DNA of 64,000 nucleotides from Galaxea fascicularis (taxonomy: Eukaryota > Cnidaria > Anthozoa > Scleractinia > Euphylliidae), in the NCBI GenBank assembly GCA_948470475.1, contig OX419341.1, forward strand, positions 20,852,264 to 20,916,263. Reading direction: 5' to 3'. Position 1 is the first letter of the stretch; every line of letters starts with the position of its first letter. Shown here one piece after another: positions 1 through 12,200 of this stretch. The translations under genes were made by a program, and so were the position numbers. Under the pieces are notes generated by a model, which saw only the letters and a program-made list of their open reading frames with translations, had not been told where the DNA came from and made no database searches.

Positions 1-3000
1 ACATATGATAAAAAGTCAACATCAAGAAGTATGTTTTTTAGAACCTTCTTAAACTGACTCATTGAGACCCTTATTGACAGGGCTTTAACATTTTCTTCGA
101 TTGAATTCCAAATGCCATATTTAGTATTTAAGAATTTCAAGTTTTCTGGTAATGAACGAAAGTTTGAAAATCTAAAACATCTCCGCGAAGGCTTGTGCGC
201 AATATTTGGCTATTAGTAAACAATAATTTAGGACTTGCCAATGCTTTGTCCTATCATGCCAGCCGTAGAGTATATGGCTTGTGGATAATGCTATTGTTTC
301 ATTTTCGTTTTGGTACCACCTGTCTTGAAACAGAACCCAGAAATCCATTGTTAGTGAACAGTTTATTAGCAGGTGGTGCAGCGTTTGTTCTTCTGCGTTG
401 CATAAGTTGCATATGCCGGTGGGGCTTTCTGAAATGCTGTCTCGATTAAGTGTAGCACGGGTTGGAAGCACGTTGTGAATGACTTTATACTGGAACATTA
501 TTATTTTTACTTCATTGGTGACTGCAAATGACATAAGATAAACTTTCTGGATGAAATTTTCAGTAAATCCGTGGCGTATAATTTTGAGTTCGGCAGGGGG
601 GAACGAAGATGGTGTTTAAAAGAGCGGAGTAAATAGAACTGGTTTTTAAGGTGTTGACAGCGGTATTGTGTGTGTCGTTCAGAGTAGGGTTTTTCAGAAT
701 AGTTTTCCATTTTTGGGATTGCATTAACCAAGCCATAGTACGTGGTGAACGGAACTTTTAAAATGAATGTTGTTGCAAGTTTATGTAACTTCAAAAACTC
801 CTGATTTTGGTTCAATAAATCGCTCATCTTAGTAATGCCGGCGTCGTACCAATTTTTATAAAAAACAGTTTTTTTCCTACTAGAATGTTCCTATTATTCC
901 ACAGTATTTCGTTTTTAGGATTAGTTCTGGAATCGATGCCCGTTGAGATTTTGAACTCGCACCAATAATCCAACACTTTTTTATAAAATGTGGGAAGCTT
1001 ATCATCAAGGTCTAGTATGCCTGTTGTACAGTTGCATTTTGTTGGGAAGGCAAGACCGCCATATTTGTACAAGAGCTGGTTAGGAATTATTTTCCAGGAG
1101 GCTTGTGACTCGTCTTGAATTCTGTTGACCCAAGTAATCATGAGCGCTTTTTCCATTATCTTAAACTCGCACATTTTTAATCCTCCATTTTTCTTTTCTC
1201 CAATTATAGTGTTTCTCTTGATTTTAGGGGGTTTTCCTGCCTAAATGAAGTTGAAAATTAGCTTATTTATTTCTTGAACGTATTTTTTCACCGAAGTTTA
1301 GTCTGTTAGCACTTTCTTGGTTGTAAGAAAAGAAAACACCGAGGGCGTTGATAGGTTCTTTTGGCCACTTAAAACCAAACGGTTCATCTGTTCTGTCTTT
1401 CCATTCGCCTAACCACATTGCTTCGGTTTTAGTGGTGCTTATTTCTAGGCCAGAATGTTCTTTGAAATCGTTTAACACTCTTAATAGACTCGTAACGGAG
1501 TCAAGGTCACGAACAAATACTGCATGTTGTGTCGTCGGCATATTGACTTATTTTGAGCTCATGCTTGTTGACTTGGATACCTTAATAGTGGGATCATTTT
1601 TTATGTATCTAGAGAGGAGTTCTATACCGAGAACAAAGAGGAAGCCCGACAAAGGACAACCTTGTCTGACCGGCCCCGCTGTAGGGAGAAAAAAGTGGAA
1701 GCATAACCGTTATTCAGAACACAGCTGATAACATTATAAAAGAAAAATTTTACCCAGTTTTGAATGTCATGGCCGAAGTTGAAGAGCTGAAGTGTTTCTG
1801 AAAGAAAGTTCCAATCAATGGAATGAAGTCCAAGAAAACGGCAATACCTTTTTGATTTAGTTTATCTGCATAATGTATCAAGTCGTAAATTAGCCTTACA
1901 TTTTCACCGATGTAGCGGTCTTTAACCTGTTTGATCGGGGTTTATTAAAGTTGGCAAGACTTTTTCAATTTTCTTGGTTATGACTTTAGTGAGAATCTTG
2001 TAATCGACGTTCGAGAGTGAGATGGGCCTTAGATTTTCCAGAATAGTTTTATCCTTGGGTTTTTTCGGGATAAGCGAGATTATTCCTCGTCTTTGGCTTA
2101 TAGAAAACATACCATGTTGAGAAACAAAGTTGTAGCTGGCTAGTAGCTCATGACAGATGTCTGGCCAAAAGAATCGATATAATTCAGCCGGCAGACCATC
2201 AGTGCCTGGGGTTTTGTTATTGTCGAAGTCCTTGAGCGCATTTGTGCATTCTTCTTCGCTTACTACTCTTTCGCAAGATTTCTTTTCTTCTTCGCTTAGT
2301 GCGGATACGTTTTCTGGGTTAAAAAATGGCGAGTTTTTGAAAATTTCAGGATTGGTGTTGGTGGAACAATATAACGACTCAAAACGTTCTTTATTCTTCT
2401 AAGATTTCGAACTGATCTTTCCCCGACTTTGAGTTTAGTGACTGATTTTTTCTAAGCTGTAAAAAATACCTTGTGTTGCGCTCTCCTTCGTGCCATCTCA
2501 CTTTGCTTCTTAGAATTGCGCCTTTGGTATTCGTTAACCAATTTTTTTGAGACGTGATTTCGAGTACGATGTCTCTGTTATGCGGATTATTTTCCGCTTT
2601 AGCTTGAAGGTCATTTACTTTTTTGTGCAGATTTCTTCATCTCGGTATTTTTTTGCTTTTCGTTTAGAATAGATCGTTTTCACTGTCACGCAATCAATAA
2701 ATAAATCGAAAACCAGCCAGTGGAAAAAGTCAAGAATTTGTAATGTTCTAGACGATAAATAAAGAAGACACTTCTCCAAGTTTTAGGCCTTTGCCCTTCA
2801 CCAAACGTCAGATATTCGTCGAAATGTTTCGCAGAAATTTATAGAGCCCAAACGCCATCTTGGCTCACATCTGTTGTGCACCAATATGGCGGCCGGAAAA
2901 TAGTGTCAACAACTGGAACTTACTTTGGCTATCTGGGCGACTGATCATCAGTACTAAACAAACAGGTATTTCCACAAGCACTTTTCCTAATGCTTTAACT

Positions 3001-4143
3001 TCTAAAAAAGCTCAAAATCATGAGATAAGTATATATTTTTTTCAAAAGACTCGATCGTAGCCTTGTGTCACGCACCGCCAAGACCCGGAAATTCAAAATG
3101 CTCTAGTTTCCAAACGAAGCACACCATTGAGCTGTAAAATTGTAAATGGATATAAATTTATTGCCTCTTATGCCTGATGAGGATAAAAACTTTCGTGGTT
3201 CTTTACTTTTGGATTTTAGAAAGTGATGACGTCACGTGAAAACCATCTATACTTGATCGTAAAAGCTCTTATTTCCATTTTTATGAGGTCCCATTTTAAA
3301 CCTAAATCATGAATCTCGTTGTATTTTTTCTTTAACATTGGAATGTTCATCTTAAGTGCTGTTACATATGCTTCGTCTTTAAGTAGAGTTGTATTAAATT
3401 TCCAGAAGCCAGGTCCTCTTTTTTTGGTTTAGCTGATTAGACTGGAGAACGAGTGACACAGCGGAGTGATCAGATTCGGGTGCGTGCACGATGTCGCAGT
3501 TCTTTGCTAATTGAATTGACTCGTGTGAAACTAAGAGAAAATGTAATCGACATCGAATTTTAAAAGATTTGGTTCGCCATGTGAAACGCTGCTTTTCTTT
3601 TTAAGGCAACGCCATATATCACTTAGGTTATACAAATCACACAACGTGTTGATTTTTTGGATGACAGCTGATTTTTTAGATACAGGTTTCCGCCTCTTTT
3701 GTCGTTTGAGGTGAGAGCGCAATTGAAGTCTCCTCCAATTACAATTGTGTCTTGCGCGAATTCTTCAAGTTGTTGATTTAGTCTTTTGAAAAAAACAGCT
3801 TGTTGGGCGACATCGTTAGGTGCGTAAATGTGGACGAGAACAATAACTTTCTCTTCCAGAGACAAGTTTAGAATAAAGAACCTTCTTTGTTTGTCAGGAA
3901 TGACTTTTTCAACTTTGAAATTCACAGAGGGATTAATTAGTATTATGACACCTTTACTGTGGTTTGTGCTGTGACTAAAGAAAGCCTTGCCACCCTATTC
4001 GTTTTCCCAGATGCGTTCAAGCTCTTTGGAGCAGTATGATTCTTGCAAAAACATGACATGATGATTTTGTTTGTGTGGCCAGCGAAAAACGGTTCGGCGT
4101 TTGATCGATTTATTGAGCCTGTCGCGTTGTTCGGTTAAACACT
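1..4143 (-). pseudogene. LINE ORF2 remnant (APE endonuclease + reverse transcriptase)
   Basis: Endonuclease: segments reading FLQESYCSKELERIW, KGVIILINPSVNF and VIGGDFNCAL (about 4080-3720) are typical of APE-type LINE nucleases. Reverse transcriptase: KTPGTDGLPAELYRFFW (about 2200), then ISLIPKKPKDKTILENLRPI (1922-2110). The catalytic YADD is encoded at 1542-1531 but the frame shifts by one base just after it. The zinc knuckle CNLCNAEEQ...HHLLINC lies in 172-534, and the C-terminus continues in another frame to the window edge. Breaks seen: a stop (TAG at 3997-3995) inside the endonuclease, at least three frameshifts and a 576 bp insertion at 2672-3247. The 5' end is cut near 4143. It is non-functional. 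Confidence 0.85.
2672..3247. mobile_element. MITE with TA target duplication inserted in LINE ORF2
   Basis: The left end GATCGTTTTCACTGTCACG and the inverted right end GATGGTTTTCACGTGACG form imperfect terminal inverted repeats. TA flanks both ends. The LINE ORF2 reading frame resumes across the insertion, which confirms the boundaries. No ORF of its own. Probably a Tc1/mariner-type non-autonomous element (inference from the TA duplication). Confidence 0.75.
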
Positions 4144-4172
4144 AGCTTCGAGTAAACTACACGTGTTTCTTA

Positions 4173-4700
4173 GGTCCTCTTTCATATGAGCCCGGTTAAC
4201 CGGGCTGGCTCGGTTACCGAGATGAAATAGGTTTTGTTCATATGGCGACTTTCAGCCCGCTTTCCGAGATGAAACATTGAAAAATTGGTGACGCGATCAT
4301 TCAGGCATGAAATCTAACGAACAAGCCTGGCGAGAATTTCTCGATTTTCTTTGTTTAAGCAGCCTCAAATTTCTTTTGACTTTACGTTAACTATCCGAAT
4401 GAAACTATTCATCTTCAAAGAAAAGAGAGGTAAAATCTCGGTAATGTCATAAAATATCCGTTCTATCATGAAAATGCATTGTATTACTTTCCTCCCGGTA
4501 ACCGGGATGAAGTGTTCATATGGCAAAAATGTTAGGGCCGCCGGTTCCAGAAGTCCCTGTTGGAAAAACCGAGATCTCGGCAACCGAGCCAGCCCGCCCT
4601 CTCATATGAACACATCGAAATTTTAACAAACGATTTAGCGGTGTGGCGAGATCTCGGAAACCGGGGCAGCCCGGTCAACCGGGCTTATATGAAAAGGCCC
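4173..4700. mobile_element. Inverted-repeat MITE (GGNCCTNTTTCATATNAGCC ends)
   Basis: The left end (from 4173) and the reverse complement of the right end (to 4700) match over about 40 bp, around TTTCATATGAGCCCGGTTAA. Internal degenerate copies of the same CATATG / CCCGGT / GAGATCTCGG words occur near 4240-4275, 4490-4520 and 4570-4610. There is no coding potential. It lies where LINE ORF2 is cut at its 5' end. Target duplication not clear. Confidence 0.7.
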
Positions 4701-5411
4701 GAACGCCATGTTTAATCAACCATGATACCATGCGGGTATCAATCCCAAGAATACACTTCATGTAAGCTATCACAACAGAGCCCTCTAATGTTTAGCGACA
4801 GGCATTTTAGGTCGAAGGCATTTGCAGTATTGACAGTGTTCAGTTTGTTGGAGGATTCTAAATAAACACAAGCCAGGCGGACTGATAAATAAATACGGGT
4901 TTCTTCCCACGGAATTTTGTTGACACATTTTAAATTGGGACAAAGAATAATTTAACTTTTTCGTTGAAAGCTTGCTGCAAAAATATAAAGGAACGAAAAA
5001 AGAAGAGGCATGTTTCAAGTGAAGCGGGATGCTGAAACAAATAAAGAAAGCGAAGTATGGCAAAATAAACATACAGACCACAACTGCATAGCACTTATGT
5101 AGAAACATGAACAACACAGAAGAGGAAATGTGGAAACTTAGCTTGATTAGATAGAGCCAATTGACCCGGCTCGGTTTTATCTTTGCTCACCTTTGTTGTC
5201 TTGGCATGTCGTAAATAAATCAGTAAATTAAGTAGGAGTTACTTGATACTCAAGTGGAATGTTCGAGATGTTAAACACAGTGTTATCAATAAAGAGAGAT
5301 CTGTTGACTACCTTCGCGTCGCGACCGGCTTGTTTAGCAGCGAACATGGCTTGTATAAGGATTGTCCTTTCTTTCTGAATTTCTCGAACAAAGTCTTGGG
5401 TGATATAGGCT

Positions 5412-6542
5412 GCCCGGTCATGATAAAACGCAGACTGCAGACTGCAGACCGTGCAGACTGTGCAGACCGTGCAAACTATGTTGTTTCCGTGATTGATTGT
5501 TTACAGTTTACGTATCTGACCTTTTTCGTTGTATTAGTTGAAGGTCGTGAATGCAAAACTCAACAAGAATACTCACTTGAAAAATCCGGGTGTTTCGTCG
5601 AATGGCATTTTTGGTTGGCAAGTCTTTGCTGCCATATTGGATTTGCAAAAGTGAGTGAGAGTTGGGGCAAGTATCATTGGAGGCAGGGGTCTGGAACAGA
5701 AAACGAACTGGCCAGCGAAGCCACTCAACACTTCATGTACGTTACGTTCACGTTTTCGTTTCATTGAATGTGCGAACCGAAAAGCAAAGAACTTGTGGCA
5801 GTATAATTTCTTATTAGGATCCCACACATGGTTTCCAAAGGATATTTTTGGCTGATATTTAATCCGTACACTAGAGGTAAGTGAGCAAAAATGCAAATGT
5901 CAAGGATGGCCGCCCAAATTGCGCTCTTGCACATACACTCCACATTTTTCGAATGGACGTTGATACATAAGCTTACATTTTATTGAAGCTCATCTAAATT
6001 GGCCATTCCGAAATTCAAAAGGGAACTGGGGGCGAGTTTCAAATTTTGAAGTAATCGATAAATTGACACCATCGCATGAAAGATGGACCTTGAAACATAG
6101 CTCAAAATCCATACAAACGTCTCTAATTTTGAGGCTGCGTCCCCCAAAACCATGGTTTTGGGGGACGCTGTCACAACATTAGAGACAATTGTATGGATTT
6201 TGAGCTATGTTTCAAGGTCCATAACTTGGTCTCTGTTCAACCTAAAAGAACCAAACTTGGTCAAACGACCAATCTCAATGTTATCTTTCATGTGATGGTG
6301 TCAATTTATCGATTACTTCAAAATTTGAAACTCGCCCCAGTTCCCTTTTGAATTTCGGAACGGCCAATAAGGCGTTTCAAGCGACAATATAGGACAAATA
6401 AGAAAACGTTATGTAATGATAAGTACACTGGACTGAAGAGTTAAATATTAAGTAACAAAAATTTCCCAGTCTGCAGTCTGCATAGTCCGCACGGTCTGCA
6501 CCGTCTGCATGGTCTGCAGTCTGCGTTTTATCATGACCGGGC
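5412..6542. mobile_element. Non-autonomous DNA transposon with GCAGACCGT subterminal repeats
   Basis: Both ends begin GCCCGGTCATGATAAAACGC as inverted repeats. These are followed by short direct repeats of a GCAGAC(C/T)GT word (5441-5475 and, inverted, 6470-6525). It splits LINE ORF1, and the empty-site reading frame can be inferred; any target duplication is 2 bp or less. It contains no transposase ORF but does contain a nested foldback at 5998-6369. Confidence 0.75.
5998..6369. repeat. Foldback element with long arms and a perfect central palindrome
   Basis: The left arm from 5998 (ATTGGCCATTCCGAAATTCA) recurs inverted up to 6369. The arms extend about 150 bp with one unpaired stretch (about 6225-6290) on the right. 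The centre, 6137-6168, is a perfect 32 bp palindrome around CCAAAACCATGGTTTTGG. Nested in the 5412-6542 element. Confidence 0.8.
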
Positions 6543-7244
6543 TTCACCATATCTGGCTGAGGACTTGAGCCGGTTTTTTACATTAAATACAGCATCCCTG
6601 TCTTCTCTCACAACAAATCTTGCGTTGATCGGGCCAGGGCGAGGAGGAGTAGCGCCATTGTTTTGTAGCCTGTTTGCCAACGCTGTGAACCGCATAGAAT
6701 CGTATGTCCTCGACGTTCATTTTGAGATCATTTTCAAGAACATCATAAATGATGTCCTGGCAATCCTTGCCTCGACTTTCGGAGATATTCATGAAACGCA
6801 AGTTTCCTCGTCTTGTATAGTTCTCGAGAGCGACGAGGTTCTCTTGGGCTTCTTTCAAAGTGGGTTTAAGCTTCTCGTTCACGGCTTGGAGCTTTCTCAG
6901 ATTAGCCTTTAGACTTTGGATTTCCTTCGTTTGCTCGTCCATCATTTTTTGATGAGTGCTTTTTGAATCTTTGAGGGCTTTAGACGACATCAATTTCATG
7001 TTTGAATTCATTAGAAAGTTCAGAGATCTGTGTGTGTAGATTAGAGAAATTGTCTTCCATACGGGATTCTATAGTAGTTAATTTATCGAGGAGTATTTCC
7101 ATAGAGATAAGCGAGTCAGAACACGTCCGTCGGCCATGATTCCTTCCCTGACTGCCTGCTGAGTTGGACATAGGTTTCTCCAAAAGGCTATTAGAGAGAA
7201 ATTGGTCAAGAATTCTAGAGACACGTTTGTGAATCTTTTTTTTA

Positions 7245-7400
7245 TGGATTAGCCGGTATTACATTGGCTAACATGAAACTGTCAGGAACAATGCCAGTCT
7301 GAAAAGAAAGATTGAAGATGTTCTCCAAAGACTCAGATACAACTGCTTTGATTATCTTTAAAATGTTAGTTGGGATGTGGCCCCGTGGCCTCGTTATAAT
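7245..7400 (-). pseudogene. Reverse-transcriptase fragment of a second LINE
   Basis: The minus-strand frame reads GHIPTNILKIIKAVVSESLE followed by NIFNLSFQTGIVPDSF and ANVIPANP. This matches the typical non-LTR RT block (GxDGIPxxILK...LxxIFNxSLxTGxxPxxWKxAxVxPI). It is truncated on both sides and abuts the 5' end of the L1/Tx1-like copy. Confidence 0.6.
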
Positions 7401-7674
7401 GGAGTATACAGGTTTCTGTTTCACTCTCAAAAGAAGTAGTAGGAAAAATAAAGAAACTATCAAGGACAGAATTATTCAATAATTTATAGGTGATTTATCT
7501 ACAGACGGTATTGTATTAGCCACTCCGTTGCCAGTATTAGAGAAATACGTATTAAATGTTTCAGTTGATCTGTGATCTCAGAGTCATTTAAAGATTCTCA
7601 AGGTTGACTTTCGTTAAAAATTAATAATTTGTTTGATTCCATTCCAACTTTATTTTATAGTCTCAAAAAATAGC

Positions 7675-7759
7675 TCAACCTCGTCCCCAGGACTTTTCCC
7701 TGGAAATAAAAATGGCGGCCATTTTTATTTCTAGGGAGAAGCCCTGGGGACGAGGTTGA
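7675..7759. repeat. 85 bp near-perfect hairpin
   Basis: Arms TCAACCTCGTCCCCAGG and CCTGGGGACGAGGTTGA flank an inner inverted pair AATAAAAATGGC/GCCATTTTTATT, so almost the whole stretch folds on itself. This has the form of a very short MITE or solo hairpin. Confidence 0.8.
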
Positions 7760-8056
7760 ACATTGTCGTTTGTCTTAGGTCGCGGGGGATACATAGCCAT
7801 GAAATATATTCACAATTAACGCAAAAATAAAGGTAGGGTGATATTTTTTAAAAACCTTACTGATTTCATCAACGTTTAAAAGACGATTTTGCTAGTATTT
7901 TACAGAGATATTGGAGAATAATTGAAGTGCACAAGGATTGGTCTTTACTGAAGAGATCCCTCTTTGCAGCAATGAAGTAAGCCACTTAAGTTAGATTTCT
8001 GTAAAACGTGGTGTTGTGTCCAAGTTTTCTCTTCTAGTGGAACACAAAGAACGTTG

Positions 8057-8192
8057 GGCAAGATTTCCACACAGCTTCATACATTAATCATACATGCATC
8101 ACTGTCATACTAACCCTGTTCCAAAAACGAATAGAGTTTGAGTCACAAAATGCATGCATAACTTATGTCTGGGGCTGTGTGGAAATCTTGCC
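8057..8192. repeat. Inverted repeat, 19 bp arms
   Basis: GGCAAGATTTCCACACAGC at the left and GCTGTGTGGAAATCTTGCC at the right are exact reverse complements about 98 bp apart. Probable short MITE. Confidence 0.75.
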
Positions 8193-9012
8193 AAAATTTG
8201 ATTTTTCCACTCAGTGATCAGTCGAAACCCGTCTTTTGTGTCATCAGTCTGACTCCGATGTCTTTATTTATTAGCGTTTTAAGTCCCAAAATTTAGCAGT
8301 CTAGAACTCAAGGCCTTCAATCTTCGACTTCCCTCCTTAAGTTTATTTAAAAATTTGGCGTCAGATTTGATAATCTACAATACATCTAGTTTACCTCCCT
8401 GCCCTGTTTCTACCCGCGCAGAATTCTTGGACACTCTTCCGAAGGCTTCCCGAGCAAGCACGAGTAAACTGATTCATGCAAAAACTATAAGGCCGATGTT
8501 GACCCCTCATCACAAGATAGAAAGTGACACTATGGCAGACAAGTAAGGCTGGCGTTGTGACTTTATTAGTGTACCCCAATCAGTGGTACTCAAGGACACT
8601 CCTCTCGGACTGATCAAGGCCGGTACTATAGCAAAATGGTAGTTTTCAACGTATTTGAGGCTACTCTTATTAAGCTACTTATTGAGAGGGACCGACGTCT
8701 TGAAGCTAACGGTATCAACAGGCGTGACGAAACAACCATTTTATTTCTTTATTCATTTAACATGTTTCTTTGTTTTTTATTATTTTGGTATTATTTTCGT
8801 CCGAGTTCTTCCCTTTCTTGGTGTTTAAATCATAATATTTTTCGTGTAGTTTTTAACTCCCTACAGAACTAAGGCGACTCCCCCCGGCCTCTTCCCATGT
8901 CCACGGTTGAGACACCTATAAATGAAGGTTAGCCCCGGCTAAATATCTTCGTCCAGCATTTAATAGTCTGTGGCTGAACGGACATTCAAAGAATGCTTCA
9001 CCAAATACTAGA
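8193..9012. other. Spacer without a recognised gene
   Basis: Short open frames of under 80 codons show no family similarity that I recognise. No repeats beyond the hairpins listed on either side. Confidence 0.4.
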
Positions 9013-9067
9013 TAGCCTGCGTAGCAGTCGTTGGGAAAATCGTGAAAAACGACTGCTTCGCAGGCTA
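9013..9067. repeat. 55 bp hairpin (TAGCCTGC arms)
   Basis: TAGCCTGCGTAGCAGTCGTT pairs with AACGACTGCTTCGCAGGCTA with one mismatch. The loop is about 15 bp. Confidence 0.75.
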
Positions 9068-9221
9068 AATACTAGACAAAGTGAGTGAGGTGAATGAGTT
9101 GAGCGTTCTTTGTTTTCAATTGCTTGTGACAGCGGGTACTTGTACAATTAAGAGCTTCAAGATTTTGAGACCCTCTAAAGAAAGGGATGCCCTATTTTAT
9201 TGTTCTTACACGCTGTTGGTA

Positions 9222-12200
9222 TTACCCACGCCACATTTCGCCCAAATGTACATGATCCACCATCGTGCTCGCGGCTGGATCCCAACCGTGAGGACCCCGC
9301 GCATGCGCTAAATGGATGTGTGCTGTCAACTGCGCAGGAGTACAGATATTTGGTTGATATCTAAAAGGTCTGACAGAGTCCATAGGCTCGTTGTAATTGT
9401 AGTTATAGGGAAATGAATTGCAGCCAAAAAAGTATGGTGGAAGTGGCGACGGTGTCACTGGACAATGATTAGCTATGCTTTCCTCGTCACATTCATAATT
9501 CTCCGGTAGAAGACACGTTCTTATTTCCTTACGATATTTAGCTCGTCGGTTTTTAAACCAAACCTGAAAAACAGGAACAAAAAATTAATGACAGGTTTCT
9601 TATGGCTTTGAAAATAAAATTGTATACTTGTACATCAGCTTTTAGCACATGGGTCGAAGCTACAGCACCAAGCCATCATTGAAAAAGCAAATTTGTTTTA
9701 GTTGCTTGAGGGATTATGCCACATGTTTGAGTGAGATCGGCTTCATTCTTTTGGAAACAACATTATATAATGATGCATGACAGAGCTGAATAGCGAAATG
9801 GCTACGTGACTGGAATGCGGCCGGAAATGTAGGCTTAAGGGCGCGAAACTCAAAAATGCCATTAGAAACCCCCTCGAAACATGGCATGGTATTTAAACCC
9901 GAAACATGTTTTTGTTATTGGAGACATATTCCAGGTTTTGAAGCGTTTTCAAGAAAGAAAGAAATTAATTTCCGAAGAGAGTTAAGTGGTGTAGAAAGTT
10001 TTTTAAAATTTCTATGATTTCTTTCAGAAAAGCTTTTCGTGGCTTTTGCGTATGTACTCTACATGTACACTCTTTAGTATTCCCAGATAAATCAATACAA
10101 ATGCACTTTCTTTTTAGCTGTCCTAAATACTCAATTCTTAGGAACACATTTTATAGCAAAATAAAAAATCACCTAGTACCGAATATCACCCAATTATCCC
10201 CTATAGAAGCTACTAAGGAATTTTAGAATAAACTCTCCTGATTATTTCGTTAATATTGAATTGATGAAGTTCATTCTATTTTGCTTAGAATCGCGTAATA
10301 ATATACTATCTAAATCAGACTGATTTATCTCTTATTTTGTTCCTTCTTGTTACATTATTTAAAATACGTGCTTTTGCAATACTGTATGAAATTATGGTCA
10401 TGCAAATAAACTAAAGCTACTTTGTTGTTAAATTAATGCCAATGCGAATGTGAGTAGTACCTTGCAGGTAAAATTTTCCAGCTTATAGTACATTCAACAA
10501 AATCACTGAATTATGATTGGTCAAGAGCAGTACAATTTATTCCAAATACTTATTAAGTTTCCGTGACAACGGCGCGTGAGCACAGCCAAACTTTGCAAAC
10601 GAGTGCAATTGGACCAAAAGGCGCACAAGTTGCAATTCTCTGGAATGATTTGTTGGACTAGTTTATCAGAATATCCGATAACTTACAAGTTGTGCGACGG
10701 TTCCTACAATCGGTAGTTTTGTTGAGCCAGCTATTAATAAAAAATCGCACAACCTCGTACAATTAGGCCCGGTTCAAACGTCGAACTTTTCATGTACCGA
10801 ACTTAAAATTTCGGTATTAAGTCCATGAAGAGTTCGACGTATGAATCAACAGATTTGTATTCGGGTCGACAGTACTGTTCTATCCGACGGGATCAGTAAT
10901 ATAGAACGGCAAAAGTTCGACACCAATTCAGACGTAGAACTTTTCATGTGCCGAACCAAATGCATAATTTATGTTAACGTATTTTTCAGTATAACAGCGC
11001 CTATGATTGGCTGTATAATCACATTTCAGGCGTGAAAAGAGAACTTAAACAAGCATGACAACCGTTGACTGCGTTCTCGAAGTAAAATTTTAAATTTCAA
11101 CATGCTAAACCTGGACAGCTCAAAACGGTCTACTTCCAACTAGCACTAACACTATTTATCTGTTTTGAAATTCATGTTGTGTATTTGCATTTCAATATGA
11201 TCGCGATTTTCTTGAACACAAAGCGAAAACAACAAAGAAAGCTTTGCCAACCTGATCCAACCTTGTACGTGACTAATGTTTTTTCAAGCCAAATGGAAGG
11301 GAAATAAGTCATTTCAGTCATTTCAAAATAATTTGAACTTAATAGTTTGGGTCGACCCAAATAGGATTTAAGTTCGGTACATGAAAAGTTTGACGTTTGA
11401 AATAGGTCTAATAGGTGCTCGTGATTTAGAAAGTTCTGAAATTCGCCTAAAGACTCGTGCAAATTTTGAGAACCTTCAAAAGCACTCGTGTTTATTAATC
11501 CCAAATTGTACTCAAGGTCGTGCGATTTCCTATACTAAAGTTGGGGGTGAAAATATTGGCAGATTTAATGCACGGTTCAAAGTTTGTGGATCGAAGTACA
11601 GTGGAGTTGATATTGCATTTTATTTTTTCCCGCTTAGGTGCTTTGATTTTATTGTTGTTGTTTTGTTTTTTCAGTAAATTTGTGTTTGTGAATGAATGAT
11701 GCATATGAAAGAAATCATGTGAACTGCGGATATGAAATCAAATGAAAAATGATCTAACTAACTGAGCTATGAGGCCAATGACGTTGGGAGCAGGTCAATT
11801 TTGGGTTTTGAACCCCGGAATCGCAAGGTCACGGGTTCAAGCCCCGTTGAAGTCCTGAATTTTTTTCAGGCTTCTTTTTAGTCACAATTGTAAAACTTGC
11901 GATCACAACTGCGACGATCATTCTTCTTTTGAAATTTTTGTTTGTTTTGTTTGGTGATTTTTGTTTATTTTTTTCTGTTTTGAGGCCTTGTGTTCACCCT
12001 CGCCAACAAGCAGGGTTTTCGATAACATTTAAAACTACCAGATTCATAGGTCAAACAGGCGGACGTCAAACTTAAAAAATAATCATTTCGCGTGAACCAT
12101 CGGACCTAACTACAGCAGTTTTCATGTCAAAAAACCGGACGTTACGTCCAGCGTCCGGCCTCAAACAAAACCCCTGAACAAGGCTTAAGTGCTTACTCAG

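Larger units (their letters stand above)
5228..7183 (-). pseudogene. LINE ORF1 remnant (coiled coil + RNA-binding domain), interrupted
   Basis: Starts at ATG 7183 (MEKPMSNSAGSQ...) and ends at TAA 5230-5228. It has a heptad-rich segment (ISELSNEF, KEIQSLKANLRKLQAVNEKL), then ENYTRRGNLRFMNIS, the signature of the L1 ORF1 RNA-recognition domain. A C-terminal part then reads PRPGPINARFVVRED, and across the insertion ITQDFVREIQKERTIL. The product would form trimers that coat LINE RNA. One frameshift lies near 7000 and one near 6650. A 1131 bp inverted-repeat element at 5412-6542 splits the frame, which continues correctly on both sides. Non-functional. Confidence 0.8.
1..7240 (-). mobile_element. 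Decayed L1/Tx1-like non-LTR retrotransposon with nested insertions
   Basis: A LINE reads right to left: coiled-coil ORF1 (7183 to 5228), then an ORF2 with endonuclease, reverse transcriptase and a C-terminal CCHC zinc knuckle (4143 towards 1). The left end may continue beyond the window. The copy is dead: it carries several frameshifts, an in-frame stop in the endonuclease, and three inverted-repeat elements inserted at 2672-3247, 4173-4700 and 5412-6542. The stretch 4701-5227 lies between ORF1 and ORF2 and shows no further domain that I recognise. The L1/Tx1 assignment rests on the ORF1 coiled coil plus its ENYTRRGNLR motif, the RT style and the C-terminal knuckle. A tree of the RT domain was not possible here. 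Confidence 0.8.

Noticed and set aside
5243..5767. 174-codon plus-strand open frame
   Set aside because: It spans the LINE ORF1 end and the terminal repeat of a transposon; the peptide includes translated short repeats (QTADRADCADRAN) and is not a gene.
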